A stretch of 64,000 bases of DNA from Chaetoderma sp. LZ-2023a (GCA_034401795.1 CM067370.1:59684369-59748368); one strand, 5' to 3'; counted from the stretch's first letter, positions 43,521 through 55,907 are shown. The notes: a model not told the origin generated them from the letters alone. Translations and numbers: made by a program.

Positions 43521-44989
43521 AAATCAGTACATACGGCCTGATAATTTTGGATAATTTTGAATTTTCTGACATTTCCTTGAATAATTAATTATTCAACATT
43601 CAATTATGATCATTTCAATTTCAATGTAATTTCATCGATGTGTTTTCCAGGTGACGTAACCTCTATCGGTACTTGACCCTTTGTTGTCTGAATTTATCAA
43701 GAAGATCAAAATTCTCTCATAAAGGTGTCCACTTGGGCAGCAGGAGAGGACTGTTTTGGGAGAATTTGGCACTGGAATAACTGGTTCGGTTACCGAGCCA
43801 GTCATTCCAGTGGTAGATCTAAGGAGGGTAGTCTTCTCTTGGTCTGCAAGTTGTCATTTTCCCAAGACCACTGCCGGTCTTGGCCAGCTTAGGCAGCAAA
43901 TGGTTAGGACATGATATTTTGAAATCTCTAACATTTCGTTGAATACTAGAATATTCAATATTCAATTATAGAGACTTTCAAGCAAATTTCTTTGATGTTT
44001 TTTCCACCGGAAGGCCTGGACAAAATCCCTACCAGTACCTAACACCTGATAAAATGACATTTCCGTGAATAATTATACTCAATGTTCTAGACATAAAGTT
44101 CCAGGGAAATCTCATCGATGGTCTTTAACTTATGCATAACGGACATCTAATCAAAACGGTTACAAAAGGTACATTATTCAGAACAAAGCATCTGGGATGC
44201 GTGTTGCGTCAGTTCCTTTAGATGCGTGATTCTTACCCATGTGTTTACATGAACTGATATATATGTACATCAGGTGTCCGTTGTATATCTGTTTCCTCCA
44301 TTTCATACAATCTAAGTACATGTTGACCCCACTCTCTGTCCCGTACTGATTGTTATGAATAGTGGCACTGACTCCCACCCATGAGAGGCTACCATGTGTA
44401 CAAATATGTACATATAACAGATTCAGATTGCCATGATACTAAAGTAACACACTCATGGTTATGCAACCTATAGAATGAGTATCTTGAGTCGCTCATGCGT
44501 CCGACTTAGAAGGGAGATTAACACCTTAAACCCCTGATGCTTACTTTAAATTGTTGAATGTTTTCCAACTAATTTGGTTGGAACCTGTTGCTTTTATGTG
44601 CAGCAACAGCTTCCTCTCAGATTGACTTCAAAATGTTTAACAGGTTAATCTACCAATGATCCATTTGTACACCCCTGTCCTAGTCACATCTATGCTTACA
44701 CTACATCTTATGAATCTATAAATGGCTACTCAATTACACATGTCTGAAAATATACCAGGATACATCCTTTATATTTGTACTTCCAGCTTCCTTTCATTAT
44801 GTTGTATCAATATTAAAAACTAGTATGAGATATGTATAAAATGTAATACTACGTTATTATAATTAACTTTCCCAAGCGGCACATTTCCTTTTCTAGAATT
44901 CAACAATGGTGTCTATTCACATATGCTAACGCATATCATATGAATGACATTATTATACCACTAAGATCTGCACTGAAACAATGGTTGAG
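43521..44989. other. Intron with small repeats
   Basis: Two related 'ttgaataattaattattcaa' / 'gaatattcaatattcaatta' segments (about 43575 and 43945), a foldback-family copy at about 43750-43880 ('taactggttcggttaccgag' against its inverse), and a MITE-P copy at 44552-44643. No gene recognised; the open frame on the minus strand at 44178-44378 resembles nothing I know. Confidence 0.4.
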
Positions 44990-45955
44990 TTTCTGTCAAA
45001 GTACACTCGATTTTCATGCCATGGAAAATAAAAACTAATACTTTTGCATTATAATCAATTTGACCGTTTGAACCCTGCCATGCCCCCTTGGGGGTGGATC
45101 CTAATCTATATCTCGTCTCGCAAAGCGCATTCCTATGGGTAAGCCACATACAGAATTTTGTTGAATTCTGCGCAATGATTTGGGGTGAGATGCATTATAA
45201 TCAATTTGACCGTTTAACCCCTGTCACGCCCCCTTGGGGGCGGAGCCTAATCTAAGTATTGTCCTGCAAATTGCATTCCTATGGGTAGCCTACTTACCAA
45301 ATTTGGTTGAATTCCACCCAACAGTTTGGGAGGAGTTAGCGTGACGGACAGACGGACAATCAATTTGATCTTTTGACCCCTGTCACCCCCCCCCCTTGAG
45401 AGTGGAGCCTAATCTATATCTTGTCTTGCAAAGCGCATTCCTATTTGTAACCCACATACCAAATTTGGTTGAATTCCACGCAACAAATTTGGGGTAAGAT
45501 GCATTATAATCAATTTTACCTTTTGACCCCCCCCCCCCTTAGCAAATTTGGTTGAATTCCACCCAAACAGTTTGGCGGACAGATAGACAATCAATTTGAC
45601 CTTTTCACCCCTTTCATGCCCCCCCCCCCTTCAGGGCGGACCCTAATCTATATCTCATCTTGCAAAGCGCATTCCTATTAGTAACCCACATACCGAATTT
45701 GGTTGAATTCCACGCAACGCTTTGGGGTGAGATGCATTATAATCAATTTGACCTTTTGACCCCTGCCACGCCACTTGAAGGTGGAGCCTAATCTAATTGT
45801 TGTCTTGTAAAGCGCATTTCTATGAGTAACCCACATACCAAATTTGGTTCAGTTCTACCCAACTGTTTGGGAGGAGTTAGCATGATGGACAGAAGGACAG
45901 ACAGATGGAGGTGATTACAATATCCCCGACATTTTTTCAAAACGTGGGGATAATA
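44990..45955 (+). repeat. Tandem array of ~145-bp units
   Basis: 'gcattataatcaatttgacc' or its variants recur near 45048, 45190, 45502 and 45733, each with 'cttgggggcggagcctaatc', 'aaagcgcattcctatgggta' and 'ccaaatttggttgaattcc'. C runs vary in length between units. Confidence 0.7.
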
Positions 45956-46300
45956 ATATCTGGATATAACACAGTATTTATAGCTATTCTCCCATTCGCA
46001 TGGGTTAGTATTACCTGAAAATGTAAGCCAACTACCTTTGAAAAACAACTATCTTGGAAATTAAAAATCTTCTGACTTCGTTTATTCGATTATTTGGTTT
46101 TGAAATCATACACGATCATATTTTCAAAAACAATTATGATTAATCAAATAATTATGCAATCCTAATCTGCTGTGTTGGTTTGTAACACTTATATACATGT
46201 AAGCTATAATGAGCTTAAGTTGTTTGTTTGCTTTCAGATATTACTAGGTATTATATGTGTTTCTCTATTAAATACTCTGATAAATACACACCTACATATA

Positions 46301-47940
46301 CACCTGTGCAAAAGTTAAGCACCACCCTATTTTTACGCACATGCGAGGGTATATTCATGTGCTATGAAGAAAGCAATAGCATAAACATTTATGTACCCAT
46401 CCATCTTAGTGCAAGAGGTAATAATGCAACTAGAGGAATGCTGATTATGATGGTGGTTTTTGTTTGAACTTGAAAACGAGGCCTGAATATGGTTACGTTG
46501 ACACAACTGACAACTATTGCCCTACAGTTGACACACGTGGCTAGATTGTCATTAATGGTGTCTGAAAACGAAGTTTAACATCTGTGCACGAGTTTGAGAC
46601 TGTCATTATTAATACCGGGTATATCCACCTTGTGCCTGGATGACAGCCTGGACACGATGTCTCATGCTGGTCACCAACCGACTGATACGCCATTGTGGTA
46701 TTCGTTGCCATTCAAGATGGAGTGCGTCTGTTAATTCCTGTAGGTTCTGCACAGGAGGATCCCTCCTCACCATGTTTCCCAGAATGTCCCAGATATGCTC
46801 AATAGGGTTCATGTCAGGGCTCCTTGCTGTCCATGGTAGAGTTTCGATGGCATTCTGGCTGAGGTATTCATGCACAGCTCTAGCACGATGTGGTCGGGCG
46901 TTGTCATCCATGAATATAGGGTGGGTTCCAGGTGCATGATTTACAAAATGAGGGACCACAACTCTATCCAATATGGAATCTTGATATCTTTGTCCATTTA
47001 GTGTTCCAGGTACAGTCAACAGATCCAGCTTACAATCAAATGAGATGCACCCCCATATCATAACGGAACCTCCACCAAATGGAACTTCTTCCATGATGTT
47101 ACGTTGGTCGTACGCCGTGCGTCTGGACCTCCATACACGAGTTCGACCATCTGTGGCATGAAGCAGGAACCGACTTTCATCGGACCAGTGTACCCGTCTC
47201 CAGGATCTCATGTTCCAGTGTCTTCTTTCGTTGCACCACCTCAGACGCTCCTCTTTGTGGTGTGCAGTGAGGAGAGGACGTCTGACAAGTCTCCTAGCTT
47301 TCATGCCAGCAGCATACAGTCTCCTTTTGACGGTAAACATTGACACTCTATTGCACGTTTCCCATTGCTGGCTGAGCACTCTGCTGTTGGTGAATGGAGA
47401 TCTCCTAACAAGGCGTACTAGGGCTCGATCATCACGGGAAGTAGTCTTCTTCGGTCTTCCAGATCTAGGCCTGTCCTTCACCTCGTTAGTTTGCCCATGT
47501 TTTGCAATCAAACGACTGATTACAGTATGGTTAATGTTCAGCTGTCTGCCAATCTCTCTGCATGACATACCAGTGGTATGCATGCCTATGATTTGCCATT
47601 TCACACGATCACTTAACCTTCGTCTTGCCATAGCGGTTCACAATCAAGAGCTAATTCTCTCTGTACAAATAAACCACGGTCATGAACACAAAATTCCTAA
47701 TCTTGTCGCCTAAATCTGTATGTAATGTTCTACACCTCAAACTGGACTTTTACATAACTGAACACGTGTGCTGTTTCCCGCCACGCACGGACATCAAGCG
47801 GCGTGAAGTCATGCATGCATGTGGATTTCGTACTTGGAATTATGTCAGCTAACGCGGGGACAAAAAGTATGGCAGCCTAGTTGTACCATCATGTTTCTAC
47901 GTTCTATTGTTTTTGCTGGTGCTTAACTTTTGCACAGGTG
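46301..47940 (-). mobile_element. Tc1-like DNA transposon, apparently complete (1.64 kb)
   Basis: Terminal inverted repeats 'cacctgtgcaaaagttaagc' (46301) and its exact inverse ending at 47940, extended by 'acca', flanked by TA on both sides (46299-46300, 47941-47942), the Tc1/mariner target duplication. It contains one intact transposase gene on the minus strand. Perfect ends and an open ORF suggest recent insertion. Confidence 0.93.
46609..47631 (-). CDS. Tc1-like transposase (DD34E)
   Basis: A 340-residue intact ORF, a normal length for Tc1 transposases. It cuts and pastes the element at TA sites. The N-terminus carries paired helix-turn-helix DNA-binding parts (LSDRVKWQIIGMHTTGMSCR, REIGRQLNINHTVISRLI; then a GRPKKTT hook). 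The DDE catalytic triad is complete: HWSDESRF, FMDDNARPH, and SPDMNPIEHIWD, with 34 residues between the second Asp and the Glu. The GGGSVMIWGCIS motif, typical of the family, lies between the first two. It starts at an ATG 309 bp inside the right terminal repeat. Opposite in direction to the host gene. Open frames on the other strand here are shadows. Confidence 0.95.
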   Translation of the reverse strand: MARRRLSDRVKWQIIGMHTTGMSCREIGRQLNINHTVISRLIAKHGQTNEVKDRPRSGRPKKTTSRDDRALVRLVRRSPFTNSRVLSQQWETCNRVSMFTVKRRLYAAGMKARRLVRRPLLTAHHKEERLRWCNERRHWNMRSWRRVHWSDESRFLLHATDGRTRVWRSRRTAYDQRNIMEEVPFGGGSVMIWGCISFDCKLDLLTVPGTLNGQRYQDSILDRVVVPHFVNHAPGTHPIFMDDNARPHRARAVHEYLSQNAIETLPWTARSPDMNPIEHIWDILGNMVRRDPPVQNLQELTDALHLEWQRIPQWRISRLVTSMRHRVQAVIQAQGGYTRY

Positions 47941-47942
47941 TA

Positions 47943-48600
47943 TAGATTAGCTCAAATTTCAGAAATACATCCCTCCAGATGAGACCTTGACTGCGATTCC
48001 ATATGGCTGAAATCGGGCAGTAACAAAAGAGTAACACCACTTGATTTCTGGGAAAATAATAAAATATTTGGTTTCTGTTCGGTAACTCCAGTTTGCATAT
48101 TCAGTTCAGATTTTGTAAATACATGCCTTACCTTGACTGGAATTGCATTTGGCTAAAATCCGGTTTTGACCAATTATCACCCTTGATTTCTTGAAAAATC
48201 TTAGACAGGGATTCAGTTCAATTTTAGGTAATTCTTGCCTCTCATCAGACCTTGACTGAAGTTGCATAAAACAAAAAATACCGGTAATTGGTTTGCGCTC
48301 GATAACTTCAGTTAGCCTACACAGATTCCTGTCAAATTTCAGAAGTACTTGCATCCACATGAGACCTTGATTGGGATTACGCAATACCAAAATCTACCTG
48401 TAATCACCAAAATTATCTCCCTTGATTCTTTGAAAAAATTGTAAGTATTTGATTTCCGCTCAATAACTTCAGCTCGAAAGTACATGTATGCATGGATTCA
48501 GTTATGATTTCAGAAATACTTCCCTCCACGTAAGACGTTGACTATAGTTGCGTATGGCCAAAATCTGGCTGTAATCACAATAGTTATTTTCATTACTTAT
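47943..48600 (+). repeat. Diverged tandem units of ~110-170 bp
   Basis: 'caaatttcagaaatacat' and 'gagaccttgactg.gatt..' recur near 47953, 48109, 48218, 48334 and 48506, with 'gtttccgctc.ataacttcag' between them. No coding content. Confidence 0.5.
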
Positions 48601-48997
48601 GCCACCAAAGGCCGGTGTGAGGATTGTTGTTGGTGCTTTCTGTTTGTCTGTCTGTTTATCCGAGGCATATCTCCGGAATCTTATGAAGTAGAATTGCCAA
48701 ATTTACCACATAATTCATATGAGTGGCTAGAAAAAAATGTTGTTTGATCTCAAAAGGACAAACATCGAGGTCACAGGGTCACTTAGTGCATACTGGAATA
48801 CACATTTTCATCATCGATAACTGCAATTCAAGAGGGTAGAATCACCAAATCTGTAACATACATTTGTATTGTGGTTGGCTTGAAAGAAAATTTAGTTTCA
48901 CGTCAAAAGTTCAAATGTCACGGTCACAGGATCACATAGTGAATTGTCAAAAAACTGAGTGCAAACGCGTGAATCAGCATGTCCCTCAAGTGCATTC

Positions 48998-49029
<32 letters not shown>

Positions 49030-49035
49030 TGACAG
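48601..49035. other. Intron up to the A-loop exon, with (ATT)n microsatellite
   Basis: Diverged repeat ('gaggtcacagggtcact'), then (TTA)n from about 48997 to 49029, immediately before the acceptor of the exon at 49036. Confidence 0.5.
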
Positions 49036-49097
49036 CTGTGGCATTTGATGATGTTCATTTTATATATCCATCAAGACCAGAGACAGAAGTTCTAACG
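49036..49097 (+). CDS. ABCB10-like: ABCB10-like transporter, exon: start of NBD, A-loop
   Basis: The acceptor 'ttgacag' ends at 49035; the donor at 49098 reads GTATCT. The G at 37928 plus CT gives Ala, then VAFDDVHFIYPSRPETEVLT. This is the first strand of the ABC ATPase domain: 'F.nV.F.YPsRP...vL', in which the aromatic Tyr (A-loop) stacks on the ATP adenine. The exon is only 62 nt. Its polypyrimidine tract is replaced by an (ATT)n microsatellite that runs almost up to the acceptor. The donor is a weak match to consensus. Confidence 0.85.
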
Positions 49098-49213
49098 GTA
49101 TCTATGAAATTTGTCTTTACAAATATTTGTAGATTAGATTATTTGGTTAAGCATTCCATTTTTAGTTCAGTTGATCAGCTGCATGTGCAATGTGGGCTCT
49201 ATATTCACATGTC

Positions 49214-49221
49214 TGTCCATC

Positions 49222-49262
<41 letters not shown>
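49214..49262 (+). repeat. (CT)n microsatellite
   Basis: About 24 CT repeats, 117 nt after the donor site of the A-loop exon. Confidence 0.9.
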
Positions 49263-49265
<3 letters not shown>

Positions 49266-50063
49266 TTTATTGTCTAAGTTAGTGTTCACAATCATTGGCT
49301 GCTTATAACAATTCTGTAGGGAGAGGGCAAATCTAAGTTGTAAGAACTTGTGCCTGATCCCATTGTGCAAATGTTACAATAAAATATGTTTAAATCAAAT
49401 CTATGTTTCATCAACAACAGTGGGATGTTATTTATCTTTTGCATACTAGCATCAAATGTGTAATTAAAATATCTAATGCAACTGTGAAATTGAATCTGAG
49501 TCGATGTTAAACAACACCATTGATACTGCATCCTTCCAACTGACAGATTAAAAACGACCACCTGCTTAGTCGCCACTTTACTCCATCCTTTTAACAAAAG
49601 GTTGATCACTTGTTCCAGTAGCATGCACCTTAGGTCATTCTCCCTAGACATTCTATAGCGCAGGGAGTATCTCCCTCTCTGTCAATGGTAGACTAGTGTA
49701 TATTGTGTCAATTCATCTAGCTACAGATCACTGAGCATTGCATCATCTGACTATGCTGACATGATCGTGTGTTTAGTTCTAGTCAAATTTGCTTTCATGA
49801 AGAAAGCCGCCATTAATTATAGAAATACTTCTTTTACGTTCTTATTGGATCAAGTGTCTTATATACAATCTTGAGATTACCGTTGACATTAACGCTATGG
49901 GAAGCCCAAGGAGAAAAATCTTCATAGTTCAGCAGTCAGTGGGTGCAATGTGGAATTTGTGTCTATTAGTTTTATTAGTTCAGCTGAGTGCTGAGTTTCT
50001 ACATATCTCTTTTACTTAAAGTTTCACCGATTTGAAAATGGTAATAAATTTTAAACTCTTCTC
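49263..50063. other. Intron sequence, no gene seen
   Basis: Unique-looking AT-rich sequence; no family recognised. Confidence 0.35.
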
Positions 50064-50462
50064 CAGGGTCACTTGAAAATCCTTGAAAAATGATGTTTCA
50101 TTTTCCATGCCTTGAAAGTCCTTGAATTTAGCCAGAATTTAACATTTCCTTGAAAACCCCTTGAATTTGTCAATGTCCAACTTCACCGGCTATGGCAGAC
50201 CAAGCGAAAATTCATAAATTTATATAATATGTATTTTAATCACAGTTATCTGTAATTCAGTATTTTCTGTAATCTCCTGTTTCTGAAACATTGTAATTAA
50301 AATGTGATAATGAAGAATTATTTAAGAGGAAAAGACAGCTTGAAGAGGATTTAAAGGAGACCAACTGTACCTTTTAAAAAGTCCTTGAAAATTATGTTTG
50401 TTGAGCTTAAAAATCCTTGAAAAGACATTGGATTAAATTTTCCAAAACCTGTGGGAACCCTG
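50064..50462. mobile_element. Short element with CAGGG...CCCTG ends
   Basis: Begins 'cagggtcacttgaaaatcct' and ends 'aaaacctgtgggaaccctg'; the phrase 'tccttgaaaa' recurs throughout. This resembles the widespread 'cagggttcccac...ccttgaaaa' short DNA elements of aquatic animals, probably non-autonomous. A convincing target duplication was not seen (only TTCTC on both sides). Confidence 0.45.
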
Positions 50463-51633
50463 TTCTCATGGATAGAGAAGTTTCAGGTATTGTTGGAGGG
50501 GTGTGTGAAGTGGTGGGTTTGAAACTGGTAAAATATTAGGAATTTGTCCTTGAAAATCGGCCTAACTTTATCTTATAGCTTTTACATCACATATTTAAGG
50601 AATCATGCGAATCTGAGAGGATCAGATGGGACATATCTGGAAATTAGTTGAATTCACATGGGCTGTCACAATTCTGAGATTGTATTATTCAATTTTCTTA
50701 GGTACAGAATGAGTGTAATGTTGATAACAAAGTAGCTGTAAGCTTTTGTCTTCTTTGATCGGTGTATTCTGGTTAATATAATACAATAACCATGTTAGGG
50801 TTTAGGATTCAAATTGACCCTAGTCTTCCAGGTTGGTTAATCTAAAAATAGTGCCATAGAATATTTCTACCAGTCTCTGGATAGGTTTAGTAGCAATCCC
50901 TGGAATGATTTTGAGTTTATCGATGAAGGCCTCATTAACTTTTTAACCCTCGAATTTGTTCCAAAAAATTTTAATTTTCTCATAGAAAATGTCAATTTGC
51001 AGACCAAGAGAAGACTATTTTTTTTAATTTACCACTGAAATGACTGGCTTGGTTATCTTGTCTTGTCTACTCATTAACACTTTAATGTCAAAAACCTTTT
51101 CCAAGAAAATGTACACTTTCTCATAGAAACTCCATTTGCAGACCAAGAGTATTTTTTGCAAATGTATCACTGGAATGACTGACTTGGTTATCGATAAATG
51201 TTCAAAAATAGTCTCTTGGTCTGCAAATGGACATTTCTCAAGACCAGTGCTGAAGCTGTTTTTGGCTGATATGAGTGTTAAGTGTTAAATCTATTAGCCC
51301 CATTGACACACAAGTTGGCCAAAAAAGGAATTCAGTAGTTGTCTTGAGAAACGCCCATTTGCAGACCAAGAGAAAACTATTTTTGAAAATTTATCACTGA
51401 AATAACTGTCTTGATAACCAAGTCAGTCAATCCAGTGATACACTTTAAAAAATAATCTTGGTCTGCAAATGGAGAGTTTCTATGAGAAAATGTTAGTTTT
51501 CTCGGAAAAGGTTTTTGACATTAAAGTGTTACTGAGTAAAATCATTAAAATATGAATACTGTAGTATCATTCTTATTCACACATGTATTGGATTCTGATG
51601 TACACCTGCATCTGCTAGTGTTCTCATCTGTAG
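50463..51633. repeat. Intron containing foldback elements
   Basis: 50940-51070 holds a single arm of the foldback family. 51076-51535 is a complete inverted structure: 'acactttaatgtcaaaaacc' at about 51085 faces 'ggtttttgacattaaagtgt' at about 51509, and 'ctttctcatagaaactccat' faces 'atggagagtttctatgagaa'. It ends about 100 bp before the Walker A exon. Confidence 0.65.
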
Positions 51634-51760
51634 GGTGTGTCGTTTGACATAGAACCTGGTGAAGTTGTTGCATTGGTCGGGCCCTCTGGTGGCGGGAAAT
51701 CAACACTGGTCAGTTTGATTGAGCGGTTTTATGATCCTGGTTCTGGAGTTATTCAGTTAG
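51634..51760 (+). CDS. ABCB10-like: ABCB10-like transporter, exon: Walker A
   Basis: The acceptor 'catctgtag' ends at 51633 and the donor GTGAGC begins at 51761. Phase 0 in, phase 1 out. The encoded sequence starts [16 protein letters not shown] and continues with [19 protein letters not shown], then [16 protein letters not shown] is the Walker A P-loop that binds ATP phosphates; Lys and Ser are the catalytic contacts. 'ERFYDP.sG.I.L' after it is typical of ABCB proteins. This exon alone places the gene firmly in the ABC ATPase superfamily. Confidence 0.95.
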
Positions 51761-53053
51761 GTGAGCAAATTAATACACTACATATTCATTGTTCTGTTTC
51801 AATGAGTCATTTGAATAGAGGGCCGAAGGTGGTGTAAATTTTGGAAACAATATTGCTGAAAAGTGTTGTTATCAAAGACACTTAGCACCAGCATTGTTTT
51901 CAAAATGAACACCAGTTATTATATAAAATTTAATTTAATTTAGGAATCTTAAATTTCAATTCTGTTGTTGTTAGCTGCTTTTAGTTTGTTTATTTTATGA
52001 CTTTAGCATATAAAAAATTTATTTCATATGTTAAATATAAATATTTCCATTTCTAGTAAAGCTGATACTTTGAGAATAAGTTGTCATAGGCAGCAACATG
52101 ACCTAGTAGATTAACTTCAGAACCATCTAGAGAATTTCTTACATTGTGCAGACTTGCTTGTCCCTGGTATGTAAGATTGAGTGTCATGGAGAGCTTATAT
52201 GTGACTCACAGGCATGTGGTAGGTATCCAACAGCCAGAAAACAATTGGTTAATGTTAGGTTACAGGTTTAGATTGACCATCGGTCTCTCTCATCTATCTG
52301 GTTACTCTCTAATGTTAGAAATAATTGTATTCATGCTGCAGATGAATGGCCATTATGAGCAATGAATGTACAATTATAGGCCTATATTTGATTGAGAGAA
52401 TTTAATTCTGCCCAGTAATAGAAATTTAAAGCCATCATAGTTAATGTTAAGATCATTGACATTTGTGAAATGTGCAATTATATACTGTGTTTTGCTATGA
52501 CATATATTTACTATTTAACCTTTTCACAGATAAATCCCAGAAATTATAGAAGTATATTCTCAACATAAAACTTATTCTGTTGAAAATTTTGAAATTAATT
52601 TGACTGGAAGCCATTGCTGCCATAGCATCATCAATTTCAAATTATTTAAGTTTTTCCTGGATGCTATATGGAATTCATCGGCTAAATGGTTAAAGACCAC
52701 TAGCCTTTGTAGCAGTCTTGATAAATGTCCATGTGCAGGAAGAAAGAGGATGTGTTTTAATTCACCACGGGAATGACTGCCCTGATAATCAAGGCAGTCT
52801 ATCCAGTGGTAAATTAAAAAAAACCCCAACTTTTCTTGGTCTGGACATTAGCATTCAATAATGAAATATTTTAATTTTCCTGACCTATCTTGAACATTGA
52901 AGTGGTAATCAACAGGCAGGCAGAAGTTAATCAATCTAAATATAACCGCTAAGCAAGGAACATCAACACGCTCCCTCATTGCTAAATACTCATGACTAGG
53001 ATGACAACAGAATCAAGAGTACTTATTAACATTTGTTGTGTATACTTGTACAG
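51761..53053. other. Intron with MITE-P and foldback fragments
   Basis: MITE-P-like at about 51838-51912 and 52578-52660; foldback-family copy at about 52690-52860 ('ccacgggaatgactgccctg' against 'ccttgataatc..gggcagt'-like inverse). No gene. Confidence 0.45.
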
Positions 53054-53214
53054 GAAATGCGAATCTCAATTTACTGGACCCTCACTGGTTTCGGCAGAAG
53101 ATTTCCATGGTTAGCCAGGAACCAACACTGTTTGCATGTTCCGTCAAAGACAACATATCCTATGGTATTGATGAGAATAATACTCATGGCCGAAACAGTG
53201 TGACATTTGAACAG
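53054..53214 (+). CDS. ABCB10-like: ABCB10-like transporter, exon: Q-loop
   Basis: The acceptor 'cttgtacag' ends at 53053; the donor GTCTGT starts at 53215. The encoded segment starts GNANLNLLDPHWFRQKISMV and continues SQEPTLFACSVKDNISYG. 'SQEP.LF' is the Q-loop, whose Gln senses nucleotide and magnesium, followed by the 'v.dNI.YG' helix. Across the previous splice, the usual 'LDG' before the 'LD/NP.W' motif reads LGN here, a small departure from most ABCB proteins. A Thr/His/Gly/Arg-containing stretch then leads into the helical subdomain, ending in FEQ. Confidence 0.9.
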
Positions 53215-55907
53215 GTCTGTGTGTACAATGTAGTTAATGTTCTCAATAAAGCTATCCTTAGCTACCTATTATAAATAGACTGTTTCCTAATTAAATTACA
53301 CAAATGCTGTCAAATTTAGACAGCAAACCAATTCTTTTAATACAAAATTTACTACAAATTCCACCAAAGCTATGTTATTCAGAATTTATTGTCTGGTTTT
53401 ATTAACCCTTAACCATTACCACACTGATGTCAATATTCTAGCTTTTACTGCGTCAATAGCAAAGAGACTGGTGTCCATTTCTCAACAATTTTGGGTGGAC
53501 GATGTTGATGTCTATGACAGCACCATCTTCCACCAAATTTGTTGATAAATAAACACCAGTTCATCTATTAATTTAATTTGAAAATTTTAAATTTTAACAT
53601 CAGAGTGGTAAGGGTTAATGGTCAGGATTTGTCAAGGAAATTGAAATTTCTGCTTAGTGGATGTCAATGAAGCGACTCAGTGTGCATCAGATACAGTTTC
53701 TGGCTCATTACAATCAGTAATGATAATTTGGTGATAACATAAAACATGCAACCATTTGTACCCCAACTCAAGAAAAGGTCAAAATGACTGGAGCATGTAA
53801 TCAAGATGCTACACTCAGCATATCCAGATATAGCACTTAGATGAACACCACAAGCGTGGAGAAGACAGGGACATCTAAAAGAGACCTGAAGAAGGACAAT
53901 GCAATGGGAAATGAAAGCATGCAACCCAAAGTGGGAAAGACCTGGACAGCAGGCTGTAGACCAATGCCAGTGGAGGCTTATGTGGCGATTTGTAAGAAGA
54001 CAACTAAGTCAGGCATTTCAGTGGGAAAACTTAAGAAATAGTCTTCTCTTTGCCTGTAAATGTCCATTCTTCAAAATCATTAGAAAAGCCAGTTTTGGCT
54101 GGCCTGACTGTTAAAGGGTTAAAACAAGATCATTCTCAATGGACTATTCCAGTTTTAGCTATGCCCCGCCCATCTCTAGCTAAGCTCCACCCACACCTTG
54201 CTCGTTTTAGGATCGATCAATCTCTGAACACCATGACTATCAATTTCCAAAAAACTATTCACCAGCATGTTTCTTAAATAGCAAATAATTACAAAGACAT
54301 ACAATTCATACAATGTGTCGGACTATTTGAGATTTGATGACGGTCTATATGGAACCCTTTGAGACGTAATGATTGTGACGTGATCATACAAGTGCTGAGC
54401 TGATTATGACGTCATACGAGGTCGGATGATGGATGGATACTCTGGAAAGGTGAATTATTAGGCATTTTAAATGACGCAAAGCTATTTGGACTAACACCAT
54501 TTTCAATATGATCACTTCCTCCAGCTTCAATGTACTAAGTTTGCAGTTAAATCTTTCATCCCAGATATGCCAATATTGTTGTTTAAATTGAACTATTCAA
54601 TGTACAAGTCTGTGACAACATCGGGGAACATTCCAAGATGACCTTTCAGGCCAGATGAGGTAATGCTCCCTGTGACAGCAACAGAATAGTTGAATAGTTT
54701 GCTTTGGGCATCAGAGAGTACGCAATAATGGCAGCTAAAATAGATCTCATTGTACAAATAAGTTATCTTATGAAATATCTTTTTTCTACAATACATGGTT
54801 GGAATTTTGGCTAGACTTTATGAAGTAAAATGAGCTATTGTGATATCCTATGCATCGTCATTGTTTAATTTGCATTTAGCTCTGCTTAGCTATAGGGTTA
54901 GGTTAAGCTTAGGTCAAAAGCTCAAATAGTAAATACTTTGGGGTCTTTACAACATTAACATTTTGGTTTAGCTCAATTTAGTGCTTTAATCCTCATGTTT
55001 GGTTAAAAACATGGCCCAAATTTGTATAGGTGCTTCCTAATTAAATGCTAGCATGACACAATCACTGTATCATGAAAACGCCAAAGTCAGTGTGATAATG
55101 AAAAAACTTTTTTTCAACAGTATCAGTTTGCATTAGGCTCAACTTAGTGGTACCTAACATGTTGAGTTAATCTTACAAAGCTAAGCTTGGACACCTGTCT
55201 CTATTATGAGAGGGCATGCCACAATGCTCTTGAGTCAACGGTCAAGGTCACTGTGTCCTTGGTAAAAAAACTTGGTTTTTCAATAGTAACATTTTTTTAG
55301 TTAGCTCAACTTAGCAGTGTATACGTCATGTTTAGCTAGTAACACAGGTCCCAAGTTTAGTCATGTACTTCCTCATAACAAGCTGGCATGAGAATCACAT
55401 TGGTATTAAAAGGCCAAAGATCAAGATCAGTGTAATAATGGCAAAACCTTTTTAACTGTAACATTTTTGTGTTAAGCTCAATTTAGTGGTTCATATCTCA
55501 TATTGGCTTAATCCTATGGCACCGAAACCTGGACATCTGCCTCCCTATTATGGGAGGATGTCACACATTCTCTTTGGGATCAAAAGGTAGGTCATAGTCA
55601 TTGATTGATAAGGCTATTGATAGGTATTGCAACCACATTTCTGTTATTGTGCTCTCTTAATTTTCTGAAGTCAATTTAAATCGTCAAATCCTGTGTCTCA
55701 AATTCAAATCAGTCATGCGGAAAATTGGTGAACATTTGGAGACCAATATTACTGGAAGGTGTTACAGTACTTCAAAAGCTTTCAGGCAAATTAGCTTCAG
55801 TGTTCACCACAATATTTTATCTCGTAAAAAATGACTCAACGCATTGTAGCTATATATATAGTATATAAAACTGTGACAAAAGCAAACTAACTGTTGATTG
55901 TTTACAG
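53215..55907. repeat. Intron with several repeat families
   Basis: About 53990-54115 part of the foldback family; about 54150-54430 the 'atgccccgcccatctctagc' family; about 54850-55640 diverged units of the 'ggttaatc..acttggacac' family; a MITE-P copy at about 55722-55812. No gene recognised. Confidence 0.45.

Noticed and set aside
46640-47713. Plus-strand frames opposite the Tc1 transposase
   Set aside because: Antisense shadows; the minus-strand frame carries all catalytic and DNA-binding motifs.
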